64,000 nucleotides of DNA, taken from Perognathus longimembris pacificus (taxonomy: Eukaryota > Chordata > Mammalia > Rodentia > Heteromyidae). Numbering within the stretch: the first letter of the stretch is position 1; every line of letters begins with the position of its first letter. The stretch lies in NCBI RefSeq assembly GCF_023159225.1, contig NC_063170.1, forward strand, positions 58,363,708 through 58,427,707. The letters are read 5' to 3'. Of the stretch, positions 35,598 through 46,490 are shown piece by piece. The notes below the pieces were generated by a model that saw nothing but the letters and a program-made list of their open reading frames with translations, was not told the DNA's origin and made no database searches. The position numbers and the translations under genes are program-made.

Positions 35598-35640
35598 AGA
35601 CACACACACACACACACAATTCAAGATATATATATATATG
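35598..35640. repeat. (AC)n and (AT)n microsatellites at SINE 3' end
   Basis: About ten AC units followed, after a short gap, by six AT units. Confidence 0.92.
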
Positions 35641-36470
35641 ATTTGTACAAACTTTGTCATGTCCATTCATGTTACATATTATTTTGCCAAGCAAAATCTT
35701 TGGGACATCAGAAGTTAAATTATTTCAGAGCTTCAGACAGGGGTCTCTAGGTATCTGGTTAGAGCTAGGGGAGAAATGGGTGTGAATGAGTAAGTCAAAG
35801 AAGAGTGGATATAAGAAATACTACAAAAGGTAGGACTGGAGAGTGTTTGCCACTTGGTTACATATTGGGCAGGAAATGAAACAGAGTAGCAATGGGCAAA
35901 GAATGGAGTCTGGATGGGAGAATGGTGTCATTAGCAGAAGAGAAAGGAGCCGGGAGGAGGGGACAGCTTGGTAAGAGCTGGGGCGGGAGGAGATGATGAT
36001 TAATTCAACTTGAAATATACAAATCTCCAGGACATTATGAACCTGCCTGAAATTAGCATGATTAAAGGTGCCTCTCACAGTGCTTTGGTAAGGCTGTGAT
36101 GGAGAACTAAATTAAAAATCAGTAGCCTTTTTGCGCATATAACATATTTCATTAATCAAATTGGAAAGTTGAATCCATCCAACTTAAAAGAAGAAAAGTC
36201 ATCCCAGACTCTTCTTAGGAAAAAGAGTACAAATGTGGATTGATATTCCAAAATTGGAAACATATCCTCAAGAGAAAATACCGGTTGGATCAAACAAACT
36301 ACAGCATTTTTAACCTATTTTTGCCGCTACTTGGGGTTGTAAATAAAGGTTTGTGGCTTAGTTAAAAAATCCATCTGACCAAAATTTGGGGTAATATTTC
36401 TACAATGGATGAGTGATTTCAACATTGCGGTAGTTAAATCACATACCTAAACCTACAAACTTTAAAAATT
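35641..36470. other. Unique sequence
   Basis: No gene recognised. Purine-rich at 35780-35990. Confidence 0.5.
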
Positions 36471-36472
36471 TT

Positions 36473-36682
36473 TTGCAGTACTAGGGTCTGAACTCAGAGA
36501 CAAGCCAGCTTGCTTGCTCCAATAATGTTCTTCTGCTTGATCCATGCCACCAATATTGCTTTCTTCTTATAGTTTCTGAGGTAGAATCTAGCAAACTTTT
36601 CTGCCCAAGCCTACCTCAAACTGCTATGATCAGGGACTCAATCTCCTAAGCAGCCAGGATTCCAGGCATGAGCTTCTGAAAC
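36473..36682 (-). mobile_element. B1 / ID-like composite SINE, reverse, strongly decayed
   Basis: TACTAGGGTCTGAACTCAGA at the left and CCTAAGCAGCCAGGATTCCA at the right are the inverted ends. The middle is degenerate. Confidence 0.65.
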
Positions 36683-37246
36683 TCCCATGCAAGCTCATTT
36701 TTAAGCAGAGGGGAAGAATGGATGGCATAAAAGAATCATCATAATACTTCTTTTAAACTCCACTGTAGCTTTCTAGGAATGTAGTAACAATTCTACAATG
36801 AATCTGCAAAGAGAGAGCGATAAAACACTTAGCTTCTATGACACAGTTCCCAAGAAACATCCTGATTTTTTTTTCTTTTTTGCATGCCACCCAAATGGCT
36901 GGCTCCTTTAAACACTGTTTAGAAGTGAATAGATGTAGCTCAGATTTGCAGCAACTTCTTTTCTGTAATTGTGTGGCTTCAACAATCATCTTGCTATCTA
37001 AATGCTTTATTTTCTTCACTTCTAGTGGTGGTGCTGGGGGGGGGGGGGCGGTGGGAATGGGGTGGGGGGCTTCTGCTTCCCAAGTCAGATGACTGAAGTT
37101 AATGAAGTCAGGACGCCGCCCAGGTATAAATGGTTTTGGTTCACTGAATCAGTCACTGGATCATGGGAACTTCTTTTTTCATCCAGAGGAATGGAAGAAA
37201 ATGCTGAGCATTGTAATGCAGATAATGATTAAAGCAAGAAGAGACC
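36683..37246. other. Unique sequence with a G-rich cluster
   Basis: G runs at 37036-37072 (13 G, then blocks of 3, 4 and 6 G) could form a G-quadruplex on the plus strand. No gene seen. Confidence 0.6.
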
Positions 37247-37248
37247 CT

Positions 37249-37484
37249 AGTGGGCACCCTTGGCTCACACCTGTAATCCTAGCTACTCAGGAGGCTGAGA
37301 TATGAGGATCATGGTTCAAAGCCAGGCAAGGCAGGAAACTACATGAGACTCTTATCTCCAATTAACCACCAGAAAACCAGAATTGACACTGTGTGTGCCT
37401 CAAAGTGATAAAGCACTAGCAGGGAGCAAAAAGAGCTCAGGGACAGCACCCAAGCTTCAAGTTCAAGCCTCACAACTGACAAAA
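37249..37484 (+). mobile_element. B1 / ID-like composite SINE
   Basis: CTTGGCTCACACCTGTAATC, CTCAGGAGGCTGAGATATGA, AGACTCTTATCTCCAATTAA and a right monomer ending TTCAAGTTCAAGCCTCACAA. Confidence 0.92.
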
Positions 37485-38984
37485 AAGAGTCTGAAATACT
37501 GAAAGTGAGTTTTTAATAACTTACCTTAAAAAAAACCATTTTTACATGAAGGCAGTGAAATACAGTATTAAATTAAACATATATCATTTGTTTTTTTGGC
37601 TCTTGACAATATTAAACACCTATCTTCTCTTCCATTATTTTGCTCTCCTTGCTTTTACAGATAAAGCACATTTGAGTGCATTTTTTTTTCCTTTTGCCTA
37701 GGCTGTTCCTCTTAGCAAATGTTGTCTACAATGCCGACTTCTTGCTGGTAGTGTTGTTCATGACACCTTTCACCCAGTAACAATTCCTTTCTTTCTCAAC
37801 ATTTTAAGCATTTTACCGTCCTGACATACTGGTGTTTGCTCAGCCTATCACAGAAACCGGTTGAAGAAAAAGCATTTCTGATATGAAAAGACAGTATCAC
37901 CATACATTCAAAGAGAAGACTGTCTTCCAGAGCTGAAGGTGACCTTGTTTATAATACAGTTAACAGTGTCAGCCTTCTCGCTTTATAGTTAGACAAAAAT
38001 GGTCCGCGTGTACAAGACTGAGAGAATGTGTCTTTTCATACCACAGGCCTCCCTGGCTCAGGAGCCCAGCCTTTGCCAAGTGGTCTTGACCTTCTTTGCC
38101 TGTTCAGATGTGGCCCAGACTGGCAGGGAGGGAGCTGTCTTCCAGACCCAAGTGGGGCCTGGCTACTTGGCCAGCACCTTCCCCCTCACAGAGGCAGGGA
38201 AGGAGCCAATGTGCTTTTCAGTAACTGTATGCTTGGCAAACGCAGGTGAAGCAGCTCCGACCTCTGAGCATAAGATGAAAAGACCCAGCAGCAGGAAGAA
38301 TGTGGGCTCCACTGAGAGAAAATGCCCCAATAAAAGAATTATGAGACCCTGGTGCCTATGACCAAGGAATTCTGTAGAATCCCATTATCTGGTGATTTTA
38401 ATGAATAAAATGCAACAATTTCTGTAGGATAATTGATGTGCAAAGCTAGCCAGAAGCTGAGGGATGAATGAATCCACCTTCACACATCTTTTTAGGCCTT
38501 TCAGTGCTGGGATGTATGCATTATATTATTTAGCAGAAATAATAAAGAACTAAATATGCTTTTTTTTAATGTGTGGCATTAACCACCTTTGTGTGTTAAT
38601 GTGGTACCTGCCAATTACGTGCATTAAGGTAAAAAGCTAAAATATACAAATTAAGTTATGAACACACTGCTACATTTAACAGATTAACTGAAAACCTGTG
38701 AAGATTTCAAAAAGTATATTAAATGCATAAAAGCCATTTCCCTGATCTTGAACTTGTAGGGTTTCTTGTGGTTTTTTTTTTTTAACCAAAAAATGTGTGG
38801 TCTTAAATGTGTTCTGAGTTGAGCAAGAAAAAGAAATTTAATATTTACTGCAAAAAAAGGGAATGATCACAAGGCTATGTGCTCTGGGAAGCATTGTAAG
38901 ATTATCTAGACCATGCACCAGCCACCTTTATCTGCAAAAGAAAGCAGTAAATATTTTATGTTTCATTGGGCATAAAGTCTGTGT
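37485..38984. other. Repeat-poor block with possible exon and conserved stretch
   Basis: At 38047-38245 (199 bp) an acceptor-like TACCACAG/G and a donor-like CGCAG/GTGAAG bracket sequence that stays open in the frame 37999-38361. The product is not recognisable. The stretch 38380-38760 is AT-rich with TTAATG and CAATTAC cores and looks like a conserved non-coding element. Confidence 0.3.
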
Positions 38985-39125
38985 TTCAGATTCTCAGGCC
39001 TGTCACTACATCTTTATACTACATAAATGAATAGGTATGGCCACAATCCAGTAAAACCTTATTTACCAAAACAGGCAACAAGTCAAATCTGGCCCACTAG
39101 TGGTAGCTGGCCAACCTTTGATCTA
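38985..39125 (-). mobile_element. Old non-autonomous DNA transposon relic, reverse
   Basis: AAACCTTATTTACCAAAACA, CAAATCTGGCCCACTAGTGG and GCTGGCCAACCTTTGATCTA are the inverted form of the common mammalian element also seen in sense at 46300-46490. The exact subfamily needs a library search. Confidence 0.6.
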
Positions 39126-40163
39126 GTGATAGGTATTATTTCTGCCACTTGCACCCTATAGAATTAAAACACAACAAGGTTATTTTACTAACTCATGTTC
39201 TCTGAGGGTACATGGATTGTTGATTCAGGTTAGTGCCAGTGAAATATATTTCCGCATACATTGATAAATAAAATATAGTCACATATTTAATTCAGTAGCT
39301 ATTCGATTCTCTGTTTTCTAATGGTTACCGAAAGTCCTCCCTAAGGCAGACTTGGCGCTTACCTTGTACATGCTCTTGTCTGTAGATTCTGCCCTGCCTT
39401 CAGTTCCCCCTCAGAATTCTAGGGTTTGTGGGACACAACTGCTCCTTGGAACAGCAGATGAGATAAAGGAGGGAAACTTGACCAATCTGTGTAGTTTCCA
39501 AAACTTGATGACCTGTGGGGCCTAGCATGCCTGGAATTCATCCAAGGAGCTCTTCTCTTGGGGACTCAAGCTTGAGAAAGAAAATTTGTGTTGGAAGGGG
39601 TTATAGACGTGTTCCTGCAGTGGTAAGCTTCTTCACACCTCTTCTGGGATTGTCTATCATGCATGACTCCCTTTCTCCACTGTCCCTCTTCCCAGTGATA
39701 CTACTTCAAGAAACTGTCTCAAAGTCCTGATTCTTGGGTCTACATTGGAGGAAAACAACCTTAGACAATGACCAGTTTATGATTTTCACCTATAACTTTT
39801 GTTGTTGTTGTTCACGCAATACTTTCCAACCCTCTGAATCTCAAATGGCATCGTTGTAAGCTATTCGAGAGTGATACCTGATAGATCAACAGATGAGATC
39901 CATGATAAGCACCCCCAAAACAGTCATGTCAGCCATTTTTCATAGACCTCTATGTCTTTTGATTGCTTTAAAAACAAAAGGTTCATGTCTTTTCCACAAG
40001 AAACTGATAGATTTAATTCTAAATTAACCCGTGACATAAAAACATGTCTGCCATGTTTTGTTTCTTCATATGTAGTGTTTCATAAAGTCTAGATTTTTCC
40101 TACTTTCCTGAGATAGGATAGAATATTTGGTCTGCTAGGAGTCTTAGGGCTGGTCCTGTCTAC
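39126..40163. other. Repeat-poor unique sequence
   Basis: No gene recognised. A short GTT triplet run is at 39800-39812. Confidence 0.5.
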
Positions 40164-40164
40164 T

Positions 40165-40295
40165 CCTTTATTTTAAAATTGAGCACAGGAAAACCTAGTA
40201 GAGTTAAACAATGCTTTCAAGGCTACAATTTCTAGCATAGATAAAATTAGAATTCAAATCAGTTGGTTTTCAGTACAAGGGTCTCGGCTCATAGC
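40165..40295 (-). mobile_element. Probable MIR SINE, reverse orientation
   Basis: TTATTTTAAAATTGAGCACA then GAATTCAAATCAGTTGGTTT resembles the inverted MIR core, with many substitutions. Confidence 0.5.
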
Positions 40296-40399
40296 TTTCA
40301 AAGCTAAATATAATGTTTGACTGTTTCCCTTTCAAATATTATCTATGAAACTACAGGTTCTGATACTCTTCTGTGCTATTCTCACATTAGAATGGAATC

Positions 40400-40789
40400 A
40401 TGTGGCATAAGAGCTATTGTTACAGCCCCACAATCGTGTCTGGCATTTCCAGAGACACAATTGGAGCTTTAATCCGGGACATGCTAGTCAACATATTGTA
40501 TGGGGCAAGAGACGGGAGGACCATTGATCCCATCTCGGAAGCCAATGATCTGGCTTCCTGCATGGAAGCTGTAGAATTAGGCACATTAATAATCAAGCCT
40601 TTCCAAGAGTATCTCTGCATCAAATCAATCCAAGCATTAGCAAAGCAGCCAGAAACATTTTCTTGGAGGCTTCTCCTTGACTCTCACTTTCTTTCTCACC
40701 AACTGCTGGCCCTGTTTTTGTGCCCTGGATCCAACCCCATGATCAAAGATGCCAAAGCAGGCTTCTGCAATTGGATTGTCTGCAAATGA
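40400..40789 (+). other. 129-codon open frame in unique sequence
   Basis: Open from ATG to stop without overlapping any repeat. The predicted protein has no signal peptide, membrane segment or family motif that I can name. A minus-strand frame (40420-40623) overlaps it. At this length in 64 kb of low-GC DNA, chance is likely. A decayed retrocopy or conserved non-coding element is also possible. Confidence 0.2.
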
Positions 40790-42384
40790 ACAACACACAG
40801 AGAGTGGGGAACAGATACTGTGACACCCTACAGAGCCTGTTAGATTCACACACCCAGAGAACTCAGCACTACCCAGATGACTGAAGAAAACGACATCTCC
40901 CAGGAGAAACAAGAGACTTGACAGGTAACACTGGAAAGAGATTTCCTGGCAAGACAGGTGGAGGGGGAGGGGCCCAGCTTTCTCCTTGTGATCACAGGGA
41001 AGTGCTGACAGGCTCCCTTCCTAACTAAGAACTCACATCCAGGAAAGGGAAAGGAATGGGCTTTGGTTTTTCACAGGGAGCCAGATTAGGGTGCCCAGGG
41101 TTTCAGATTTACAGATCCAGCTTTGGCAAGAGTAACCTTTCTGAGGACCTTCCAAAAATGTAATGATGTCAAATATATCATCAGCCCTTTGGCTAAGCCA
41201 TGACTCTGAATCCTAGTCTTTATGAGACAGGAGTTCACTGGGTCACATCAGTGCAATATTGGAACACCCAGGAAGAATCTGTCATCAACCAACTTACTAG
41301 GTCCTTTGTTAATCTGTATTTCTCTGTGTGGCAATTGACCAAGTAGAGGCAAATCCCACATGCCCCCCCCCCCACTCGCCCAAATTAGAACACAGCCAGT
41401 TTAAAGGCTGTACCTCAGTTGGCACAATAGGCTTGATTTTCTAAAGCCCTGTGTCTGCAAGTATTCAACTTTTTGTTTGTTTCTAGAGGCTTAGTAACCC
41501 TGATTCTGGAATTTATCCCTAACACAGCAACTTCTACATTTTTAATTTTAATTCCTGAATTAATTTGGGTTTTCTCCAAAGCCAAATCCAAGTCAGGGTT
41601 TCTCCATCTTGGAACGTTGTTGGGCTGGGTAAGTCTTGAAGGTAGGGGGCACTTGTGAGCAGCTAGGCTTTACCTCCCCCCTCCCCCCACCTCTCCACCC
41701 CCATCACAACCAGGGATGTCTCCAGAACTTACCACATGTGACCTTGAGAGAACCACTGCTCAGAGTCAAGGTCAAGAATAATTGATCTTGAAAATGGCTC
41801 AGGAAATACTAATACAGGCATAGTACAAGGGGGGAAGTTTTCTAGAGACTCAGAACGATACCTCTATCTATCAAAGAATGGATTTTAAGGATTTGGCTCC
41901 TGCAATGATAGAGACATAAATTGAAAATCATCGGGAAAGGCTGTTACTCCAGTGACTCCAGGAAAAGTCAGTGTTGCATTTCAAGTTCAAAGGCAGGCTT
42001 CTGGCAGAATTCTTTCTTCTTTAGGAGAGGGAAATAATTGTCTATTAAAGACTTCAACTGTTTGGATCAGGCCCACTCTCACTGTGGTGGATAATCTGCT
42101 CTGTCGAAAATCTATTTATTTTAGTGTTAATCTCATTTATATTGTATGTTCACAGAAACATATAGAATAATACTTGGCCAAGTATGTAGGTCCTGTTGTT
42201 GCTTAGCCAAGTTGACATATAAAATATTCCCCATCACAAGAAAGAAAGAAAGGGAAAAGCCAATTATCCAAGAGGTTCTAATGAGAATCAGAGCATACTT
42301 CTGCTGTAAAACTCTGGAAAGTATACAAATGTGTCTTGCAGTTACCAGTACCTTTCAAAGAAATTGAAATTTTTTTGATGAATG
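40790..42384. other. Unique sequence
   Basis: No gene recognised. C runs at about 41362-41372 and pyrimidine-rich text at 41672-41702. Confidence 0.5.
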
Positions 42385-42385
42385 T

Positions 42386-42402
42386 GGGGGGGGGGGGAGG
42401 TG
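42386..42402. repeat. Poly-G run
   Basis: About 11 G followed by AGGTGGG, just left of a reverse-oriented SINE. Confidence 0.9.
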
Positions 42403-42417
42403 GGAATGTATGCATAC

Positions 42418-42646
42418 ATGCCGGTACTGGGACTTGAACATAGGGCCTGGGCACTGCTCTTTAGCTTTTTCACTCAAAGCTGACATTCTACCACTTGAGC
42501 CATAGCTCCATTTCTGGCTTTTTGCTCATTAATTGGAGATAAGAGTCACATGGGCTTTCCTGCCTGGACTCGTTTTGAATCGTACTCCTCAGATCTCAGC
42601 CTCCTGAGTAACCAGGATTGCAGACGGGAGCCATCAGCACCTGGAT
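42418..42646 (-). mobile_element. B1 / ID-like composite SINE, reverse orientation
   Basis: ACTGGGACTTGAACATAGGG, TACCACTTGAGCCATAGCTC, ATTAATTGGAGATAAGAGTC and CAGCCTCCTGAGTAACCAGG. Confidence 0.9.
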
Positions 42647-43099
42647 TGACAGATGGAAGTTTTGCACAAGAGGTTCCACCAGACATATGCCAAGGTCTGT
42701 TCATGAAAGAATGTAATGACCTGACACTCCTGGCTGTGTTTCCTCACATCCCAAAAATGTGAGTTTCTGTGGCTGGCAGCTTCCCTGAGATCCATCAGGC
42801 TGAGAGGAACTGGTACTGGCAGGTGAATCTTACCTTGGCATGGGGAAAACTCCAAGTGGCCTGCATCCTGTGAGCAAGGCTCTGATGACACCTGCTGCAT
42901 CTGTGATTGGTCCCTGCCTCTGGCTGGCATTCATCCTTACCCACTGCCAGTGCTGTTGTAATTGATCTTCCCTTTCTTTCCATGCCCCCAAACACTCAAA
43001 TATATTATATATTGTGGCAAGGTTGTGCCGCTATCTGCTCATAGGATGCTTGGCCCTGTAAAACTGAAACTGTACTTTAAAACAGGAATGTTCTGCCCC
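42647..43099. other. Unique sequence
   Basis: No gene recognised. Confidence 0.5.
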
Positions 43100-43224
43100 A
43101 TCGGGTAACCTCTATTGTGTGTCTTTATGAATTTTATTATTCTACAAAAATTAATATGAGGAAGATTGTATGACAGGTGTCCTCTTGTGACTGGCTTGCT
43201 TCATGGAGCAGAACACCCATCTTT
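43100..43224 (+). mobile_element. Old L1 3' UTR, left part
   Basis: GTGACTGGCTTGCTTCATGG is the typical L1 3' UTR segment preceding the site-of-insertion text. It continues after the LTR at 43681. Confidence 0.65.
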
Positions 43225-43680
43225 GACGATGTCTTAATCCACTGTGGGTGGCCATCACGAATTATTCAAGACTCTACTTTCTGAAGAAAAGAGATTTGCC
43301 TAACTCACATTTTCAAAGGGGAAAAATATATATGGAGTTGAGCCTTCCCACCAGGACAGCCTCCAAGGGTTTAATGGTGGGTGGCACCATGGCAGATGCC
43401 CACATGAGAGGGAGAATCTGCAAAGTGCAAATGATATCAGAGAGCAGGGAAGAAAAGGCCACTGTTTCTCTTTTAATAGTGACTTTCATCCTCATAAGAA
43501 CCAACCCTGCAAGAGAAGCTTTCATCCTTGCTGGTGGCAATGTCCCCAGTCACCCGGTCCCCATTTCTCTAGTCTCACTTCTCAAAGGTTCTGCCACCTT
43601 TTCTATCACCACATTGGGGAAGAAGCTTCTAGCACATAAGCCTACCCAAACAGTCTGTTACAGAACTCCCTTCATTTTTA
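43225..43680 (-). mobile_element. Solitary MaLR-type LTR (MLT1/MST-like), reverse orientation
   Basis: Read on the minus strand it ends with the old MaLR LTR pattern. On the plus strand, GTCTTAATCCACTGTGGGTG, TCTGAAGAAAAGAGATTTGC, ACTTTCATCCTCATAAGAAC and CACATTGGGGAAGAAGCTTC follow in the expected order. It is an ancient endogenous retrovirus relic reduced to one LTR. No gag, pol or env sequence is present and the 146-codon plus frame across it is accidental. Confidence 0.72.
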
Positions 43681-43865
43681 GGGCTTAATAATATTCTACC
43701 CTACGTACATATCACAGTGTCTGTTCAAGCAGCAGTGGGAACATGGGTTGCCAGCCCTGCCACTATCATCATGGAGATACAAATTGCTCATGGGGTTCAA
43801 GCTTTGGGGTAAATATCCAGACACGGAATTACTATGGTCTTATCTTTTGAGTTTTCTGTGTAACA
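43681..43865 (+). mobile_element. Old L1 3' UTR, right part
   Basis: GGGCTTAATAATATTCTACC, GGAACATGGGTTGCC and GGGTAAATATCCAGACACGG resume the L1 text interrupted by the LTR. Confidence 0.68.
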
Positions 43866-44033
43866 CATAATCTGAGTGAGAAACAATAGGGAAGAGATGG
43901 GTGCTTGGAAAGCAATTCAGTTGCACACACACATTTCTAGAGTATGTATCTGTGTGCATCTGTCCATCCACATTACCTGTGATACAGCTGAGCTTCTCAC
44001 ACCCTGAAACACCAGTCTCCACAGCCTCAGTTG
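43866..44033. other. Unique spacer
   Basis: No feature recognised. Confidence 0.5.
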
Positions 44034-44098
44034 CTAAAGGCAAGTTAGTGTCTATTCTCCTCTCCCTAAAGGCAGGTTAGTGTCTATTCTCCTCTGCC
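44034..44098. repeat. Tandem duplication, 32-33 bp units
   Basis: CTAAAGGCAAGTTAGTGTCT and CTAAAGGCAGGTTAGTGTCT begin the two copies at 44034 and 44066. They differ at one position early in the unit and one near the end. Confidence 0.9.
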
Positions 44099-44866
44099 TT
44101 CTGATGAAGAGTTTCTTTTCATGAAATCCCTGTCTTGGAAACTTCTCACAGGCTCTAAAGTAAGTTGTTCTTCTAAGACTAAGCACAAGCATTGCATGGC
44201 AAAGCGTATGACTAACAACATCTTGTTGTTTTTGCTTTCTTTCTACCTGAGCTTACTTCTCTAGCACTTTCCATTTCCCCCTTTGTCTCCTAGAGTTTTG
44301 CAGCAAATTGCTGTTTAGCAAAGAGAAGCCAAACCCATATTCAGACCAAAGCCTTGCTATGGCCTGGCTGCTTTTGTGTTGTTGTTGTTGGTACCTGCGT
44401 CACACGCCACCTGGCCAGACCTGTCAAGTTTTTTGGATTTCCTAGAGGAGGTTTTTATTCTGTCTGCTTGTCAGCACTTGTATACAAAACCTGTAATTAT
44501 ATAATAGGCGAACTTACTGTGTTCTATTGTGCTTTCTTTTCTTTTTATAAACCAGCTGAATTGGTCCTTTTACTTTTTTTTTTTAATAGTTTGAGCCTAT
44601 TGTTCTCTTTTTAAAACTGTTACTTTTCCCTCCCCTGGTTCCTGATACTTTAGCCTTTGTGCCAGCATCTAAATATTTTTATGTGAAAAATCATTTGAAA
44701 TAATTCTTTGGGTGAAACTTTGCACTTTTATGTTCCTAGTCATAGGTTGGATATTTTTAATGTTGTAACCACATATGACACTTGATAAAATAAATTTAGT
44801 TCCTAAAATATGTTATTATGCATTTTTTAGATAAGATCACATTCACAAAAAAAGAAACTAATAACC
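44099..44866. other. Unique AT-rich sequence
   Basis: No gene recognised. A T run is at 44573-44585. Confidence 0.5.
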
Positions 44867-44867
44867 C

Positions 44868-44965
44868 TTTGGGGTTGAAGACGTGGCTCAGGTCATAGAG
44901 CACCAGCCATTGAATGAAAGCAAGAATATCTATCTCAGTTCAAGCCCCAATCTTAAGACAAAAAA
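44868..44965 (+). mobile_element. ID-like SINE monomer, degenerate
   Basis: TTGGGGTTGAAGACGTGGCT and CTCAGTTCAAGCCCCAATCT then an A-rich tail. Confidence 0.65.
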
Positions 44966-46155
44966 ACAAAACTGAACACCTATGAAAATCATCAAAAAAC
45001 AAGCATGTATATTTAAGTATACACCCACAGGTCCATGGGTTTTAATTTGTGATATCCTTAATCTACCCTTTGATAAGTAAAGGTCTTATGGCTCACAAAT
45101 CAAATGGTTATATGAAATATATTAAAGCACAATAAGTGCTGAACAAAATTGTTGGTTGGCAAGAATGTTGATGTGTTGGAGAATATGGCCTAGATGGTAT
45201 GCCATGATTTAATCTCCTCATACTGTGCACTTCCACATCAATGCAGTCATCTTTTCTGATTTGTTACTTCAATGGATATTTATATAAAGCAACTGCTATA
45301 TTTTCCCCTAAAAGTCCATGGTGTGTACTGTCCAAAAAGATACCCTCATCTTCTCTTTTGTTCTTTTTTCCTAAATGGCAAACTTGAAGAAAAGTGGAAG
45401 GTGTATGATTTCTTTCCAGCCTTTGACCCCCCAAGAGATGTTGAACTTGGCATGCTTAATGCCAGCTGTGAAGCCATTGGGACTATGGATGGTTGCTACG
45501 GTGGCTGCTATAGCTGTTGTTGGAATGGTTACTCATCACACTTAAACTGATTTTATTACTTTGAAATCCTGGTTAGGATGGCCTGAAGACAACTGTTTAT
45601 GCAACAACTGATGAAATACTTCAGTAAGGATTAGACATTGCTTATGACCTTGCTTAGTGATATATATATTAGAATAGAAGTCTATTCCCAGAAATGTCCT
45701 TCCCAATCTAGAATTAGAAATGGGAAGTTATAGAGGAGAAAGAGCAAATGGAAATATGATCTATCTAGGGAAACTTTCCAGAGGTATCATGGTGTCTTTT
45801 CTTTGGTAGCAATACTATTGCCACCATTAAGTTTGGATCAATACTAGAAGTCCTCAGGAGCTAACTGAGTAGGACAAAACAGATCTACCTTTCAAAACAA
45901 GAAAGGAGAGAAGTGGTAGAATTGTTATGTTATGTGAGGTTGTTGTTTCTCCCTTCCCCTTAGTAATATATAATAACACAGGATTAAGGGGTACGCTCAG
46001 TAAATAATAACCTCCAGGCCATTGGGAGAAAAAATGCACTCAGTAGACTTAATCTTCACCTCTAGGCTTTGAGATAATTTTGTTTTATCCTAGTTTTAGA
46101 ATACTACGTATTTGGTTTGAATGATAATTTAAGAATAAACTGGCCTATTTTCCTA
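44966..46155. other. Unique sequence with an unrecognised 92-codon frame
   Basis: The plus frame 45272-45550 ends in a glycine/cysteine-rich stretch (residues about 72-86). I cannot match it to a protein, and no retrocopy hallmarks (poly-A, flanking duplication) are visible. Confidence 0.35.
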
Positions 46156-46159
46156 TTAT

Positions 46160-46245
46160 ATTACAGACTCCTTAAGGGCAGAAGCTTTTCCATATAGCTC
46201 TGAATTATTTCTAGGGCTACATACATTGTCAAGTACAGTGTAACC
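46160..46245 (+). mobile_element. Possible L2 fragment
   Basis: ACAGACTCCTTAAGGGCAGA matches the L2 3' segment. Short and diverged. Confidence 0.4.
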
Positions 46246-46299
46246 ATCAAGTTATATATGGCAGCAGCATGAATTGAGGAAAAATCCTAAACTGATGAT

Positions 46300-46490
46300 C
46301 TGAACAGCATTGACAAATTACAACTCATGAGCCACTTGTGTAAATGAAGTTTTATTTTTAAGTCCTATGTATGGCTACTTTTACTCTGCAACAGTAGATA
46401 TGATTCACTACATCACAGACCATGTGACTCACAAGGCCAAAAAATATTTACTCTCTGACCCACTGGAAAAAGAAGAGTTAATCAATTTAA
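46300..46490 (+). mobile_element. Old non-autonomous DNA transposon relic
   Basis: GAAGTTTTATTTTTAAGTCC, GTATGGCTACTTTTACTCTG and AAATATTTACTCTCTGACCC follow the order of a common mammalian hAT-like element. Same family as the inverted copy at 38985-39125. Confidence 0.65.

Noticed and set aside
43248..43688. 146-codon plus frame
   Set aside because: It spans an inverted MaLR LTR, which does not code for protein.
45272..45550. 92-codon frame with Gly/Cys-rich end as a small secreted protein or keratin-associated-like protein
   Set aside because: The Cys/Gly part is short, no signal peptide is evident and no family pattern holds. It is kept only as an unrecognised frame.
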